DNA of 64,000 bases, taken from the NCBI RefSeq assembly GCF_002967715.1, contig NZ_PUIA01000026.1, positions 186,001-250,000 on the forward strand, in the 5' to 3' direction. The notes beneath the pieces were generated by a model. It was given only the letters and a program-made list of their open reading frames with translations, was not told the DNA's origin and did no database searches. The position numbers and the translations under genes are program-made. The DNA is from Blastopirellula marina. Its GTDB lineage: Bacteria; Planctomycetota; Planctomycetia; Pirellulales; Pirellulaceae. Positions 51,927-60,848 of this stretch are shown piece after piece (the stretch's first letter is position 1; the number at the start of each line of letters is the position of its first letter).

Positions 51927-53813
51927 CTAGGGAACCTTGTTGTCGGTTCCTTGCAGTTCATTCAGGGCCCGATTCGTGACGCGAACGCGGTACTTGCCGT
52001 CCGAGTTGAATCCCTTCTGGTACTCAAGCCCCTGCTTCATTTCCTGCAGCACAGGGTGCGCCTGTTCGTCGATTTCATCCAGCACGATCGCGGCCTGCAA
52101 TCGTTCCCATTGTTGGCCCGTGGTCATTTCCTTCACCAGCACCGGCAAGGCATCCTCCGGCATTCCCATCCGGCACATGGCTCTGGCAGCAGCGGTTCGC
52201 ACGGCGGAAGATTCATCCGCCAAAGCAGCCTGAACGATAGTCGCCGCGTCTTCGCGAGCCGGCTCGCCAATATTGCCGATCCCGGTTGCCGCCCAGTAGC
52301 GCACGGCGTCGTCTTCATCCTTCATCGCTTGAACGAGCTGCGGCAGTGCCGACTCTCCTTCAGATGCCAGCGCCGCTACCGTGGCCAGTCGCTTATTAAC
52401 CTCGTTGCTGCCCGCTTGCCGTAGAACCTCGTACTCGCTTCCTGCCTGCTTCGACCGGGCAACGAGGATCGGTTCTGGGATCAGCCCCGTATCGCGGGTC
52501 TCCAGCACCCACCGCTTGTGAGCCTCGCGCATGCGCTCCAGCACGTCGGCGTACTGCGGGTAGGCGGCCAGGTTGTGCACTTCGTGCGGATCGGCCTGGC
52601 AGTCGTATAGTTCTTCCACCGGCTTGGTCGCCGAGAAGAAATACTCCGCCGCGGCAGGCAGCTTACCTGCTTCATGCAAACGACGCAGCTCACTCATCGT
52701 CGCTCCATTCTCGGCCGTGTTGATGTACTGATAGAACGTCTTGAGGGGCTCGTAATTGCGGATGTATTGGAAACGCTTGTCGCGGACCATGCGGATGATG
52801 TCGTACCGTTCGTCCATCCGATCGCGGGCCCCATAGACGTACTGGCGCGGCGTAATTCCCTCGCCCAGAAATGGTTGCCCTTGCATATAGTCAGGTACTT
52901 TCACGCCGGCCAGCTTTAGCACTGTGGGACCGAAGTCGATCGAGCTGACCAACTGGTCGTTCTTCACGCCTGGTACGCCCTGACCAGCAACACGAAACTT
53001 CTCGGGAATGCGAACGACCAACGGAATATGCGTGCCGGAGTCGTACAACCACCGCTTGGCCCTCGGCAGGCCAACGCCGTGATCAGACCAGAACATGACG
53101 ATGGTCTCTTCGTACAACCCATCGTCCTTCAACTGCTGAATCAGATCGCCGGCCCAGTGATCCATGGCGGTAATCAGTTCGTAGTTACGTTTCCAATCTT
53201 CACGAACGATCGGCGTGTCGGGATAGTACGGCGGCAATTCCAGCTTCTCAGGATCTTGCCGCTGCTCTGGCGTCAGCACCTTAGTGACTTGCTCATACTT
53301 CTTCTTCGAGGCGATGCCTGACTCGTGACAACCGGTGAAGTTAAAGACGGCGAAGAAGGGCTGCGACTTGTCAGGCCGGTTTCGCCAATGGGCCTTGCCG
53401 GAAGAATCGTCCCACGTTCCTTTAGGTGTTTTGAACTGATAGTCCTGCTTCGAGTTGTTCGTGCAGTAGTAGCCAGCTTCACGCAGGTACACAGGAAACG
53501 GCTTGATCAAATCGGGCAGCGTCGCCGTGCAGCGCATATGCTGCGTGCCAAGCGAGGTCTGATACATGCCAGTGATAATGCCGCTACGGCACGGAGCACA
53601 CACGCCAGCGGTGGTGAACGTGTTGGTATACCGTACCCCTTCGGTCGCCAGCTGATCGATGTTCGGCGTGATCGCCTGCGTGTCGCCAAAACAGCCGATA
53701 TGCGGGCTAATGTCTTCACACGACAGCCAAACGATATTGGGCCGCTGATCGGCAGCAAAGGTCGAACCGACAAAAGTAACACACGACAGGACGAGCGCAG
53801 GTACAATTCTCAC
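51927..53813 (-). CDS. Secreted sulfatase with C-terminal HEAT-like repeats
   Basis: 628 residues from a GTG start at 53813 with GGAGAG upstream. Signal peptide at 1-21. The catalytic motif is C72-A-P-C-R in GVCAPCRSGIITG, a sulfatase signature with Cys in the fourth place. Further features: WLSCEDISPHIGCFG, FFAVFNFTGCHESG, FWSDHGVGLPRAKRW. After the sulfatase domain (up to about 470), residues about 475-600 form HEAT-like helices (LPQLVQAMKDEDDAVRYWAATGIGNIG, SSAVRTAAARAMCRMGMPEDALPVLV). Such extensions are common in planctomycete sulfatases and could mediate binding. It shares a transcript with the sulfatase downstream. Confidence 0.92.
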   Translation of the reverse strand: MRIVPALVLSCVTFVGSTFAADQRPNIVWLSCEDISPHIGCFGDTQAITPNIDQLATEGVRYTNTFTTAGVCAPCRSGIITGMYQTSLGTQHMRCTATLPDLIKPFPVYLREAGYYCTNNSKQDYQFKTPKGTWDDSSGKAHWRNRPDKSQPFFAVFNFTGCHESGIASKKKYEQVTKVLTPEQRQDPEKLELPPYYPDTPIVREDWKRNYELITAMDHWAGDLIQQLKDDGLYEETIVMFWSDHGVGLPRAKRWLYDSGTHIPLVVRIPEKFRVAGQGVPGVKNDQLVSSIDFGPTVLKLAGVKVPDYMQGQPFLGEGITPRQYVYGARDRMDERYDIIRMVRDKRFQYIRNYEPLKTFYQYINTAENGATMSELRRLHEAGKLPAAAEYFFSATKPVEELYDCQADPHEVHNLAAYPQYADVLERMREAHKRWVLETRDTGLIPEPILVARSKQAGSEYEVLRQAGSNEVNKRLATVAALASEGESALPQLVQAMKDEDDAVRYWAATGIGNIGEPAREDAATIVQAALADESSAVRTAAARAMCRMGMPEDALPVLVKEMTTGQQWERLQAAIVLDEIDEQAHPVLQEMKQGLEYQKGFNSDGKYRVRVTNRALNELQGTDNKVP

Positions 53814-53871
53814 AATGCTCTCCGTTGAGCGGTGGGGTTCAGGCGGGGGATTCGCAGCGACTGCAGACCGA

Positions 53872-54774
53872 TCAGGCCAGCTTCTCTTTCAGCCAAGCCA
53901 GGTCCCGCTTCATCGCTGCAATGTGGTTGGATACCTGCTTCGCCTCTTCGCCATGCAGGTACTCGACATGCAGCGAAATCGGCCCGTTGTACTGGCTCGC
54001 TTTGAGCAGTTTCCAGAACTCGCCAGGCAGTTCTCCTTCGGTGACCGAGCACCAATCGGCACGACCCTTGTTCCCTTTGAAGTCCTTGATGTAGACCGAA
54101 CCGAGATGCGACTGAACCAGGTTCCATTGAATCGGCCACGACGTGTTCCCCTCGACCCGGGCATGGCCGATATCGAACGCCATCGACACCACCTTCGGAT
54201 CGTACTGCCGTACTAGCGACATGATGTCCCAGATCGGAGCGCCCACGTAGTGGCTACCAGAGTGGTTCTGGTAGACGGCCTGAATACCGATCGCTTCGTT
54301 CATCGCGGCCAGGTCTTTCAGCTTCGCCCCGGCTTCACGCAGTTGGCGGACAACCGGCTTCTTCAGGTCATACTGATAGTACGACATGCGATACCGTGGG
54401 ATGCCCAGTTCTTTGGCCACCTTCAGCGTCTCTTCCGCGTTAGGCGAGTCGACGCTGTTGATGCTGGACGTCAGAATGTCGATCGTCAGTCCCTGCTTCT
54501 TCAAGGCTTCCACGAACTTCGGCAATTCTTCCGCGACATTCTCCGGCTCGATATGACCACCGGTGCGAATGGGTGCCTCGATGCCGTCGAAACCGATCTC
54601 GGCGATCTGCTGGGCCATCTCGTCGTAGCTTAGCGGCTGCAGAAACTTGGTGAACGTGATCAGCTTCCAGCGGCTGGGCGCAGCATCTTGTGCCGCAGCC
54701 GTACCTCCCAGGCCAACCGCGGCGGCCGCTGCCAGCGAACCTTGAAGCATCTGTCGTCGATTCATCGCGTGCAT
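53872..54774 (-). CDS. Exported sugar phosphate isomerase/epimerase-like TIM-barrel protein
   Basis: 300 residues from ATG 54774, with GGAAGAG upstream. Tat-type leader MNRRQMLQGSLAAAAAVGLGG: a double Arg then hydrophobic run and Ala-rich cleavage site. The mature part is an AP-endonuclease-2-type barrel: EIGFDGIEAPIRTGGHIEP (about 60-78), LTIDILTSSINSVDSP, IGIQAVYQNHSGSHYVGAP, SMAFDIGHARVEG and ISLHVEYLH. The metal ligands (Glu, Asp, His) are visible in these strands. Such proteins act on sugars or their acids in the periplasm. The gene lies between two sulfatase genes and an NHL gene, in a probable polysaccharide degradation locus. Confidence 0.88.
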   Translation of the reverse strand: MHAMNRRQMLQGSLAAAAAVGLGGTAAAQDAAPSRWKLITFTKFLQPLSYDEMAQQIAEIGFDGIEAPIRTGGHIEPENVAEELPKFVEALKKQGLTIDILTSSINSVDSPNAEETLKVAKELGIPRYRMSYYQYDLKKPVVRQLREAGAKLKDLAAMNEAIGIQAVYQNHSGSHYVGAPIWDIMSLVRQYDPKVVSMAFDIGHARVEGNTSWPIQWNLVQSHLGSVYIKDFKGNKGRADWCSVTEGELPGEFWKLLKASQYNGPISLHVEYLHGEEAKQVSNHIAAMKRDLAWLKEKLA

Positions 54775-54785
54775 GGGTCTCTTCC

Positions 54786-55898
54786 TTATTGACTGACGGG
54801 CACGACTTTGCGAACCCGGTGATTGTTCGTATCGCCGATATACAGGGCATTATCCGCCCCCACACCAATTCCGTGGGGACGATCCATCTTGGCTTCGGTC
54901 GCCGGACCATTATCGCCCGAGTAACCACGCCCCTTCGGGCCGATACCAGCCACGGTGCGAATGCGGTCGTTCTTCACGTCGATCTCGCGGATGGCCTGGT
55001 TCTCGGTGTCGACTACGTACAAGTTGCCGTTGGGTGCTTTGACGATTCCCTTGGGACCATTCATCGTCGCTTCTTTGGCACTGCCACCATCGCCGCTATA
55101 ACCCTGTTTGCCCGAGCAAGCCACGTGATGCACGATGCCTGTCTTCAAGTCCAACCGCCAGACACTGTGACCTTCCCGCAGCGCGATCCACAAGTCGTCC
55201 CCATCGAGGTAAAGTGCGCGTGGTCCGACCATCGCCTTTCCGGCGATTGTCTCGCCGTCGATCGGCATCTTCTTCTCCCCATTGCCGGCGATCGACAGGA
55301 CGATGCCTGTCTTCAGGTCGACGGCGCGGATGCGATGATTTTGAATGTCGGCCACGTAAAGAGTCGAGTCGTCCTCGCTCAGCACGATGCTATGCGGCTG
55401 CTTGAACTGCGCCTTCAAGGCCGGACCGCCGTCACCGGAATAGCCAGGCTTGCCGGTCCCTGCGACGGTCGAGATGGTTCCGGTCTTTGCGTCGACCTTG
55501 CGAACGAGATGGTTCTGCATCTCGACAAAGTACATGTCACCATTGGTGGCGAAACGGACTTCGTACGGTTCGTTGAGCTGCGCTTCGGTCGCCGGGCCGC
55601 CGTCGCCGGAGTACCCTTTGGTGCCGTTGCCTGCGACGGTTGTGACCTGCTTGGTCTGCAGATCGACACGCAGCACGCGGTGGTTTTCCACTTCGGTCAC
55701 ATACAGCGCGCCATCCGGACCAATCAGTACGCCGAACGTCTGGCCAATGTTGACCTGGTCGACCGGGCCATCCATTTTGCCTAGCTCTTTATGACCGGTG
55801 CCGGCCACAGTGACAATGTCGCCGAACTCGGTGGCCAGCGACGGGGTGACCGGCAAGAACGTGAGAAGGGTTAGCAGTAAGCAAAGGCGGGAAATCAT
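54786..55898 (-). CDS. Secreted NHL-repeat beta-propeller protein
   Basis: 370 residues from ATG 55898 (the frame opens at 55973). Signal peptide at about 1-22. Six NHL-type repeats follow, each with a variant of 'VAG.G..GYSGDGGPA..A......P' (four close copies, one with GYSGDNGP) followed by a 'LYVAD..NHRIR' strand pair. Such six-bladed propellers act as binding scaffolds, and in planctomycetes they accompany sulfatases and other secreted hydrolases. The one divergent repeat (AGNGEKKMPIDGET) departs from the pattern. It is the first of this minus-strand series, followed by the isomerase-like gene after 11 bp. Confidence 0.9.
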   Translation of the reverse strand: MISRLCLLLTLLTFLPVTPSLATEFGDIVTVAGTGHKELGKMDGPVDQVNIGQTFGVLIGPDGALYVTEVENHRVLRVDLQTKQVTTVAGNGTKGYSGDGGPATEAQLNEPYEVRFATNGDMYFVEMQNHLVRKVDAKTGTISTVAGTGKPGYSGDGGPALKAQFKQPHSIVLSEDDSTLYVADIQNHRIRAVDLKTGIVLSIAGNGEKKMPIDGETIAGKAMVGPRALYLDGDDLWIALREGHSVWRLDLKTGIVHHVACSGKQGYSGDGGSAKEATMNGPKGIVKAPNGNLYVVDTENQAIREIDVKNDRIRTVAGIGPKGRGYSGDNGPATEAKMDRPHGIGVGADNALYIGDTNNHRVRKVVPVSQ

Positions 55899-55980
55899 GC
55901 GGCTCACTCGCGAAAGGGCTTCAAATCGTTTGACAATGTTTACGAGTCGAGCCGCATTATAGTTCCTCAGCAAGCCCGGT

Positions 55981-56976
55981 TCACGGCTTGATCAGGATTT
56001 TCCCTGCCAGGGTGCCTGCTTGCCGCAATGTGTTATCTTCCTGCAACTTATGGGCGGCAGCAGCCTCGGAAAGGGGGAAGATCTTCCCGATCCGCGGCTT
56101 CACTTTGCCTTCCGAGAGCCAGCGGCTGATCTCTTGGCCGCACACATCCATCTCGGCAGGGCTGACCTTGAACATCACGAACCCGTGCAGACTGCACCCC
56201 TTCACGTAGAAAGGACCCACCGGAAACTCCGGCCGGGCATCGCGACCTGCCATCAGTACCATCCGGCAACGTTCTGCCGCGATGCTAACCAGGAAATCGA
56301 AGTCGGGCTCGCGAACCGTTTCCCAAATCACATTCACCCCACCAGGACACACCTTCAAGACTTCCTCGGTGACGTTCTGTGTCTTGTAGTTGAAAACGTG
56401 GTCGGCCCCCAGTTCGCGGCAGATCTCAGCTTTGTCGCCGGAGCCTGCCGTGGTCAGCACGGTTGCCCCCATGGCTTTGGCCATCTGCACGACCATCGAG
56501 CCCACGCCGCCGGAACCACCATGCACGAAGATCGTCTCACCGGGCTTGAGCCGCGCGTTGTCGGCACCCAGGCCCAGATGTGCCGTCACGCCAGTCAGCG
56601 CACAAGCGGCGGCCGCATCGTCGCTGACATTGTCAGGGGTCGCGTACAACCAGTGCTCGTCCACGACGGCATACTCGGCGAACGTCCCTTGGCGACCAAC
56701 CAGCCCCTGGTTCGTTCCCCACACGCGCTGACCTACCTGGTAGCGATTGGCCCCGGGTCCTACCTTTTCGATCGTACCGGCCAGGTCGCTGCCGGTCACA
56801 AACGGCTTGGGCAACTCCCAATAGTTGGCACCGTTGCGAATATAGGTATCGATCGGGTTGAGCGCGGCCGTACCGATCTTCACCAAGACCTGACCTTCCC
56901 CCGGTTCTGGCGTGGGGATCTCGCCAACCTGGATGACTTCGGGGGGGCCTGTTTGTTCGATGTAGGCTGCTTTCAT
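55981..56976 (-). CDS. Zinc-free medium-chain dehydrogenase (NADPH:quinone reductase type)
   Basis: 331 residues from ATG 56976, with GGAAGAGAAG upstream (an open frame extends to 57120 without domain content). The N-terminal part has MKAAYIEQTGPPEVIQVGEIP and NPIDTYIRNG. The Rossmann fold shows GGSGGVGSMVVQMAKAMG (about 147-164), then LGADHVFNYK. Zinc-ligand Cys of true alcohol dehydrogenases are absent, as in the quinone oxidoreductase (QOR) group. It reduces quinones or enones with NADPH. The gene is divergent from the SDR gene at 57147, so the two may share a control region (about 170 bp). Confidence 0.92.
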   Translation of the reverse strand: MKAAYIEQTGPPEVIQVGEIPTPEPGEGQVLVKIGTAALNPIDTYIRNGANYWELPKPFVTGSDLAGTIEKVGPGANRYQVGQRVWGTNQGLVGRQGTFAEYAVVDEHWLYATPDNVSDDAAAACALTGVTAHLGLGADNARLKPGETIFVHGGSGGVGSMVVQMAKAMGATVLTTAGSGDKAEICRELGADHVFNYKTQNVTEEVLKVCPGGVNVIWETVREPDFDFLVSIAAERCRMVLMAGRDARPEFPVGPFYVKGCSLHGFVMFKVSPAEMDVCGQEISRWLSEGKVKPRIGKIFPLSEAAAAHKLQEDNTLRQAGTLAGKILIKP

Positions 56977-57146
56977 CGCTTCTCTTCCTTCGGAGTGATC
57001 GCCAGATAATGCATCCCCCCATCCTATCGCTCCTGCTTGGGCACACAAGTTAGGCGCGCGGCACGGGATGCATCTCTGCCAATTGTTCCGCGTATCGATC
57101 GTATGGCAGAATAGATGCACACCATCACCCGCCAGGAGCCTGCACC

Positions 57147-57926
57147 ATGAAGAACACCGCCTTGATCACCGGAGCATCCAGCGGCATCGGCCGCGAACTG
57201 GCCTGGGTCCATGCCGAGCACGGAGGGGACCTCGTCTTGATTGCCCGGCGAGGAGAACTGCTCGAAGAACTGAAGCGGGAGATCGTCGAGAAGCACAACG
57301 TCAAAGTTATGTGCATCGCGATCGACCTGAACGAGCCAGGTGCCGTTCACGAGGTTTATAATCAAGTCGACTCTGCCGGTATCGAGGTCGACATCCTGAT
57401 CAACAACGCAGGCTTCGGCAATCATGGTCCCTTCTACCAGCACGACTGGAAGACCGACGGGGGCATGATTCACTTGAACGTCATGGTCCTTAGCGAGATG
57501 ACCCACCGCTTTATGCAGGGAATGCTCGAGCGGCAACACGGACGCATCCTCAACGTCGGCAGCACCGCCGGCTTTCTGCCGGGTCCACTGATGGCCGTCT
57601 ACTACGCCTCGAAAGCGTACGTCCTCAGTTTCTCGCAGGCCATCAACGAAGAAGTCGCTGACCTGGGCGTCACCGTCACGGCCCTCTGCCCCGGTCCCGT
57701 CGAAACCGAGTTCTTCCAACGCGCCCACGCCAAACATGTCGGCATGTTCAAGAAGGGCTCTACCGTCACTGCCCGCGGCGTCGCCGAGCTAGGCTACAAA
57801 GCGATGAAGAAGGGCCGCCTGGTCGTGATCAACGAATGGCGGCTGTGGTTCTTGTTGAACTGGATCACCCCGTGGGTGCCGCGGCGGACGCTGTTGAAGA
57901 TCTCGAAGTGGTTGTTGAGTTCGTAG
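57147..57926 (+). CDS. Short-chain dehydrogenase/reductase (SDR)
   Basis: 259 residues. Cofactor motif TGASSGIGRELAW (about 7-19), NNAGFGNHGPF (about 88-98), catalytic Ser in LNVGSTAG, and Tyr/Lys in AVYYASKAYVL. The C-terminal region is hydrophobic with several Trp (EWRLWFLLNWITPWVPRR), suggesting membrane association. Start ATG 57147 has CAGGAG upstream. This 'classical SDR' has no inferable substrate. Close relatives act on ketones, steroids or fatty-acid intermediates. Confidence 0.92.
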   Translation: MKNTALITGASSGIGRELAWVHAEHGGDLVLIARRGELLEELKREIVEKHNVKVMCIAIDLNEPGAVHEVYNQVDSAGIEVDILINNAGFGNHGPFYQHDWKTDGGMIHLNVMVLSEMTHRFMQGMLERQHGRILNVGSTAGFLPGPLMAVYYASKAYVLSFSQAINEEVADLGVTVTALCPGPVETEFFQRAHAKHVGMFKKGSTVTARGVAELGYKAMKKGRLVVINEWRLWFLLNWITPWVPRRTLLKISKWLLSS

Positions 57927-58379
57927 TTGGTTGAAGCCCTGAAACAACGAATTCCTAAATTGGGTTCAAATAACGCCAACCCCCTCCACATCTGGAAAGC
58001 GAAACACCACCCAGGGAGCCTGCTTAATAAGTTATTCATGATCGGGAGCCCGACGAGAAAGCCTCACTGCTACCGACACCGGCGGCCCTATGCTTCAAAG
58101 GAACAGCGACATATTTCTCAGCAACACAATGCATTATTGCGAGTAATCCCGGGTAAACGATCGCAGTAAAATTCGATCTGAGCATAATAAACTCCTTCTA
58201 CTCTTTCGCTTGCACCTCTACAGCCCGCTGCACGATCCCGCCCCACGCACACATGATCTTGTTTCTTTTTTCTGTTTAAATTCATATTTCCATAGATTCG
58301 CAAATCGGGTTTTACTAGAATCGGCAACCGACTTAACCCTCCCCCCTTTTTGCACCCTCTCGCTCGCAGGAGCTCATTC
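57927..58379. other. Intergenic region, 453 bp
   Basis: Between the SDR gene and the DUF1559 protein gene. No coding frame or strong hairpin was found. The stretch 58255-58315 is T/A-rich and lies just before the pilin-like gene, so it probably contains its promoter. No -35/-10 pair could be named with confidence. Confidence 0.4.
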
Positions 58380-59387
58380 ATGGCTTCCTATCTTGTCCGT
58401 AATCGACGGGGCTTCACACTGGTCGAACTGCTTGTTGTGATTGCCATCATTGGCGTTTTGATTGCACTTTTGCTACCTGCCGTGCAGCAAGCCCGCGAGG
58501 CGGCTCGGCGAATGTCGTGCAGCAATAACTTAAAGCAGATGGGAATCGCGCTGCACAACTATCACGACGTCATGAAGCGATTTCCGATCAACTGGTACAA
58601 CGGGTCCGGACAAGGGGGCAACAATATGTGCGTCTTGATCGGCCTGCTCCCATTTATCGAGCAGACAAGCCTGTACGACGGGATTGATATGAAGAACAAC
58701 AATCTCACGCTGTACACCGTCAACGGCAAACGGGTCTGCGATCATCAGATCGAAGCCTATCAATGCCCCAGTGATCCGGATGTCGAAACCAACAATCCGA
58801 CGACTTCGGCAGCACGAAGCAGCTATGCACCCAGCATTGGTTCGCAGTACATGCAATCGGCTGCCGGTTGTGATCTTCTGGCAAACGCCGGTGCGTTTCC
58901 TTCGGGAATGGGACTCGATACCGACAATGACGGCGAAGACCCCTTCAACCGCGGAAATGTTCGTTCGGACTGGGGAAACCAGCCTGTATCGGGCCCCTTC
59001 GGCCGTGGCTATTTCACACCTTACTCGGCTCGAATTGCCGACATCACCGACGGCACGTCGAACACGATCCTCATGGGCGAGATTCGCATGGCCTGCCAGA
59101 CATTCGCAGGGTGGGGATGGTCATGGCCTGATTCGCTTTGGTATGCGACCACCGCTCCAATCAATTTTCCGACTTGCCCTGGTGATGCTCGATACGGCTC
59201 GAACACCTGCTTTTCCAATGCCAGTAACAACTGGAATGCTACGTTTGGTTTCAAATCGGCCCATCCAGGCGGGTGCCAGTTTGTCATGGCCGACGCTTCG
59301 GTTCACTTCCTGCCTGAAACGATCGATCGGCTAACCTATGCCCGGCTAGGGGACAAGGCCGATGGCGGCGTAATCGGCGACTTCTAA
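58380..59387 (+). CDS. DUF1559 pilin-like secreted protein
   Basis: 335 residues from ATG 58380, which has CAGGAG 7 nt upstream (an open frame begins at 58350). The N-terminus is a type IV prepilin leader: short basic stretch, then G-FTLVELLVVIAIIGVLIALLLPAVQQAREAARR, cleaved between Gly and Phe by a prepilin peptidase. The DUF1559 domain fills the rest: NLKQMGIALHNYHD, CPSDPDVETNNP, ITDGTSNTILMGE and the C-terminal CQFVMADASVHFL. DUF1559 genes are highly amplified in planctomycetes and are thought to make extracellular filament or surface proteins. It is followed 94 bp later by the lipoprotein gene, a frequent pairing in this phylum. Confidence 0.95.
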   Translation: MASYLVRNRRGFTLVELLVVIAIIGVLIALLLPAVQQAREAARRMSCSNNLKQMGIALHNYHDVMKRFPINWYNGSGQGGNNMCVLIGLLPFIEQTSLYDGIDMKNNNLTLYTVNGKRVCDHQIEAYQCPSDPDVETNNPTTSAARSSYAPSIGSQYMQSAAGCDLLANAGAFPSGMGLDTDNDGEDPFNRGNVRSDWGNQPVSGPFGRGYFTPYSARIADITDGTSNTILMGEIRMACQTFAGWGWSWPDSLWYATTAPINFPTCPGDARYGSNTCFSNASNNWNATFGFKSAHPGGCQFVMADASVHFLPETIDRLTYARLGDKADGGVIGDF

Positions 59388-59481
59388 ACCAGCGTTCGCT
59401 TTACGCAAAGCGACGCTACCTTCATCACTTCCTACCACCTCGATCGTCCTGCAGATCCCGTTATAAGGACACGATCCGACT

Positions 59482-59949
59482 ATGTCCCCTCATCGATCCC
59501 TGACGTTACCTTGCCTGCTGTTAGTGCTGCTGACCGGTTGCTGGTCAAGTGGAGGACCAACCACCTATTCGGTTAAAGGTCTCGTGCACTACCAAGGAAA
59601 GCCCGTCGAAGGTGCCACAGTAACGCTCATTCCCCGACAAGCCGACGGCCGTTCCGCTAGCGGAACGACCGATGCGGAAGGAGCCTTCAAAGTAACAACG
59701 TATATCTCTCCTTCGCTGCAAGTCGAAGGAGCCATGCCAGGCGAGTACGATATCGTTGTCAGCAAGATGGAAATCCGCGACCTGGAGGAAGGCCTCACGC
59801 CCCAGGAAGCCCAAGCCGCGTTCCATAAGCTGGGTCCCCCTAAAAATCTTTTGCCCAAGAAGTACCGCAGCCCGAACACCTCGGAGCTGTCGGTATCCAT
59901 CGAAGATGGCTCGCCTGATCCACTCACTTTGGAACTGGAGGACAAGTAA
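59482..59949 (+). CDS. Small lipoprotein with carboxypeptidase-regulatory-like fold
   Basis: 155 residues. Lipobox LLTGC gives a lipid-modified C20. The mature part begins WSSGGPTTYSVKGLVHYQGKPVEGATVTLIPR, the beta-sandwich pattern of the carboxypeptidase-regulatory-like/transthyretin-type fold seen in many planctomycete lipoproteins next to DUF1559 genes. The C-terminus contains LPKKYRSPNTSELSVSIEDG, a fixed feature of this group. It may be a cell-surface partner of the pilin-like protein upstream. ATG 59482 has AAGGA upstream. Function is inferred only from association. Confidence 0.88.
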   Translation: MSPHRSLTLPCLLLVLLTGCWSSGGPTTYSVKGLVHYQGKPVEGATVTLIPRQADGRSASGTTDAEGAFKVTTYISPSLQVEGAMPGEYDIVVSKMEIRDLEEGLTPQEAQAAFHKLGPPKNLLPKKYRSPNTSELSVSIEDGSPDPLTLELEDK

Positions 59950-60479
59950 GAACGCCCCTAATTCCCCGGTGCTCGACACGCTGCAACGATGCCAAACGCC
60001 AATAGGCAACGGCAGCAATTCGCGACATGCTCTTGTCGTGGAGGAGGTTTTTGAAGACTTCTCGCTAGATGATGCGTTCCTAACAAACAGGAAATACCGA
60101 GAAGTTGGCTTTGATTCTCCTCCAGAAATATCCTTCATCGACTTCAACTTCGCGAGAGAATCGTCGCGAAAAGCCTCGACATCGAGGAATCCGTCCGGGG
60201 ACCGGTGGTGATCACATGCACTCCCTCTAGCTGGCTGATCATCGAGAGCCGTCCAGTTGGCAAACCCTCTGGCGATATCTCATCCTGCTGGGTGTAGAAG
60301 ACTGAGTTGGCATGGCCAATGCTGACTTCTCACCATTTCACATTCCATGTAAATGCAGGTTCCGATGCAACAAAAAGGTGGCACACACCAACTTGCAGTG
60401 TGCGCCACTCTCTACTATGAGTTTCCCCGATAGCCTTCGACAATTTTGACGACGATTTCGAATGCTAACACAAGCGATC
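59950..60479. other. Intergenic region with probable gene relic, 530 bp
   Basis: No complete gene. On the minus strand two overlapping open stretches (about 60330-60138 and 60180-59990) read as pieces of protein in different frames. See the pseudogene entry below. The plus-strand frames here lack start sites and domain content. Confidence 0.4.
59990..60330 (-). pseudogene. Possible relic of a leucine-rich-repeat-type gene
   Basis: One minus frame (about 60330-60138) reads SIGHANSVFYTQQDEISP, then LPTGRLSMISQLEGVHVITTG. Another frame (about 60185-59990) continues as FLDVEAFRDDSLAKLKSMKDI and onward. The stretch 'DDSLAKLKSMKDI' has the spacing of planctomycete LRR units, and the join of both pieces would need one frame change near 60160-60185. 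No start, no stop and no full domain remain. The reading is weak and could be chance. Confidence 0.3.
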
Positions 60480-60848
60480 CTAGCTGATCGCCGCCCCAGT
60501 CGGAATGCCATCAATTACAGCCTGAGGAACCGGCTGAGTTGGCCATCGAAAATGATACTTGTCCATCACAGCTGGCGACACAATATGACGCTTAGACCGT
60601 CCGTCAATTAAATACACATGAGGTGTTGCGTCGCCAGTAGCAATCACGGAACCAGGCGTAATTGTAGTTCCTGTCTCGATATCATTGACATCCAGGTCCT
60701 CCACAATCCCCTCCCAACTGCGAAATAAGCTGTTATATGTCGGCGGATCTGGAATGTGACGTTTCTTTCCTTCATCAATTAGGTAGATATGGGGCTGATT
60801 CGGAAGTTTCACTCGCACACCATTTAAATCTGGTCGAAGCTCTGGCAT
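60480..60848 (-). CDS. Small protein with two KRHI repeats
   Basis: 122 residues from ATG 60848, which has AAGGAG upstream (a TTG-initiated frame runs to 60956 but has no such site). Two related units: about 10-65 (HIYLIDEGKKRHIPDPPTYNSLF) and 70-120 (HVYLIDGRSKRHIVSPAVMDKYHF). Each has YLID, a basic turn, KRHI and an aromatic or Pro after it; each repeat probably forms a small beta-hairpin unit. Similar 'YLI-KRxI' repeats occur in bacterial surface and cell-wall-related proteins, but I cannot name the family. No signal peptide. It sits in an unusual low-G region and has no gene partner. Confidence 0.6.
   Translation of the reverse strand: MPELRPDLNGVRVKLPNQPHIYLIDEGKKRHIPDPPTYNSLFRSWEGIVEDLDVNDIETGTTITPGSVIATGDATPHVYLIDGRSKRHIVSPAVMDKYHFRWPTQPVPQAVIDGIPTGAAIS

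Noticed and set aside
54690-55784. Plus-strand frame of 364 codons with repeat-like Val/Asp pattern
   Set aside because: The regular pattern comes from the NHL repeats encoded on the other strand.
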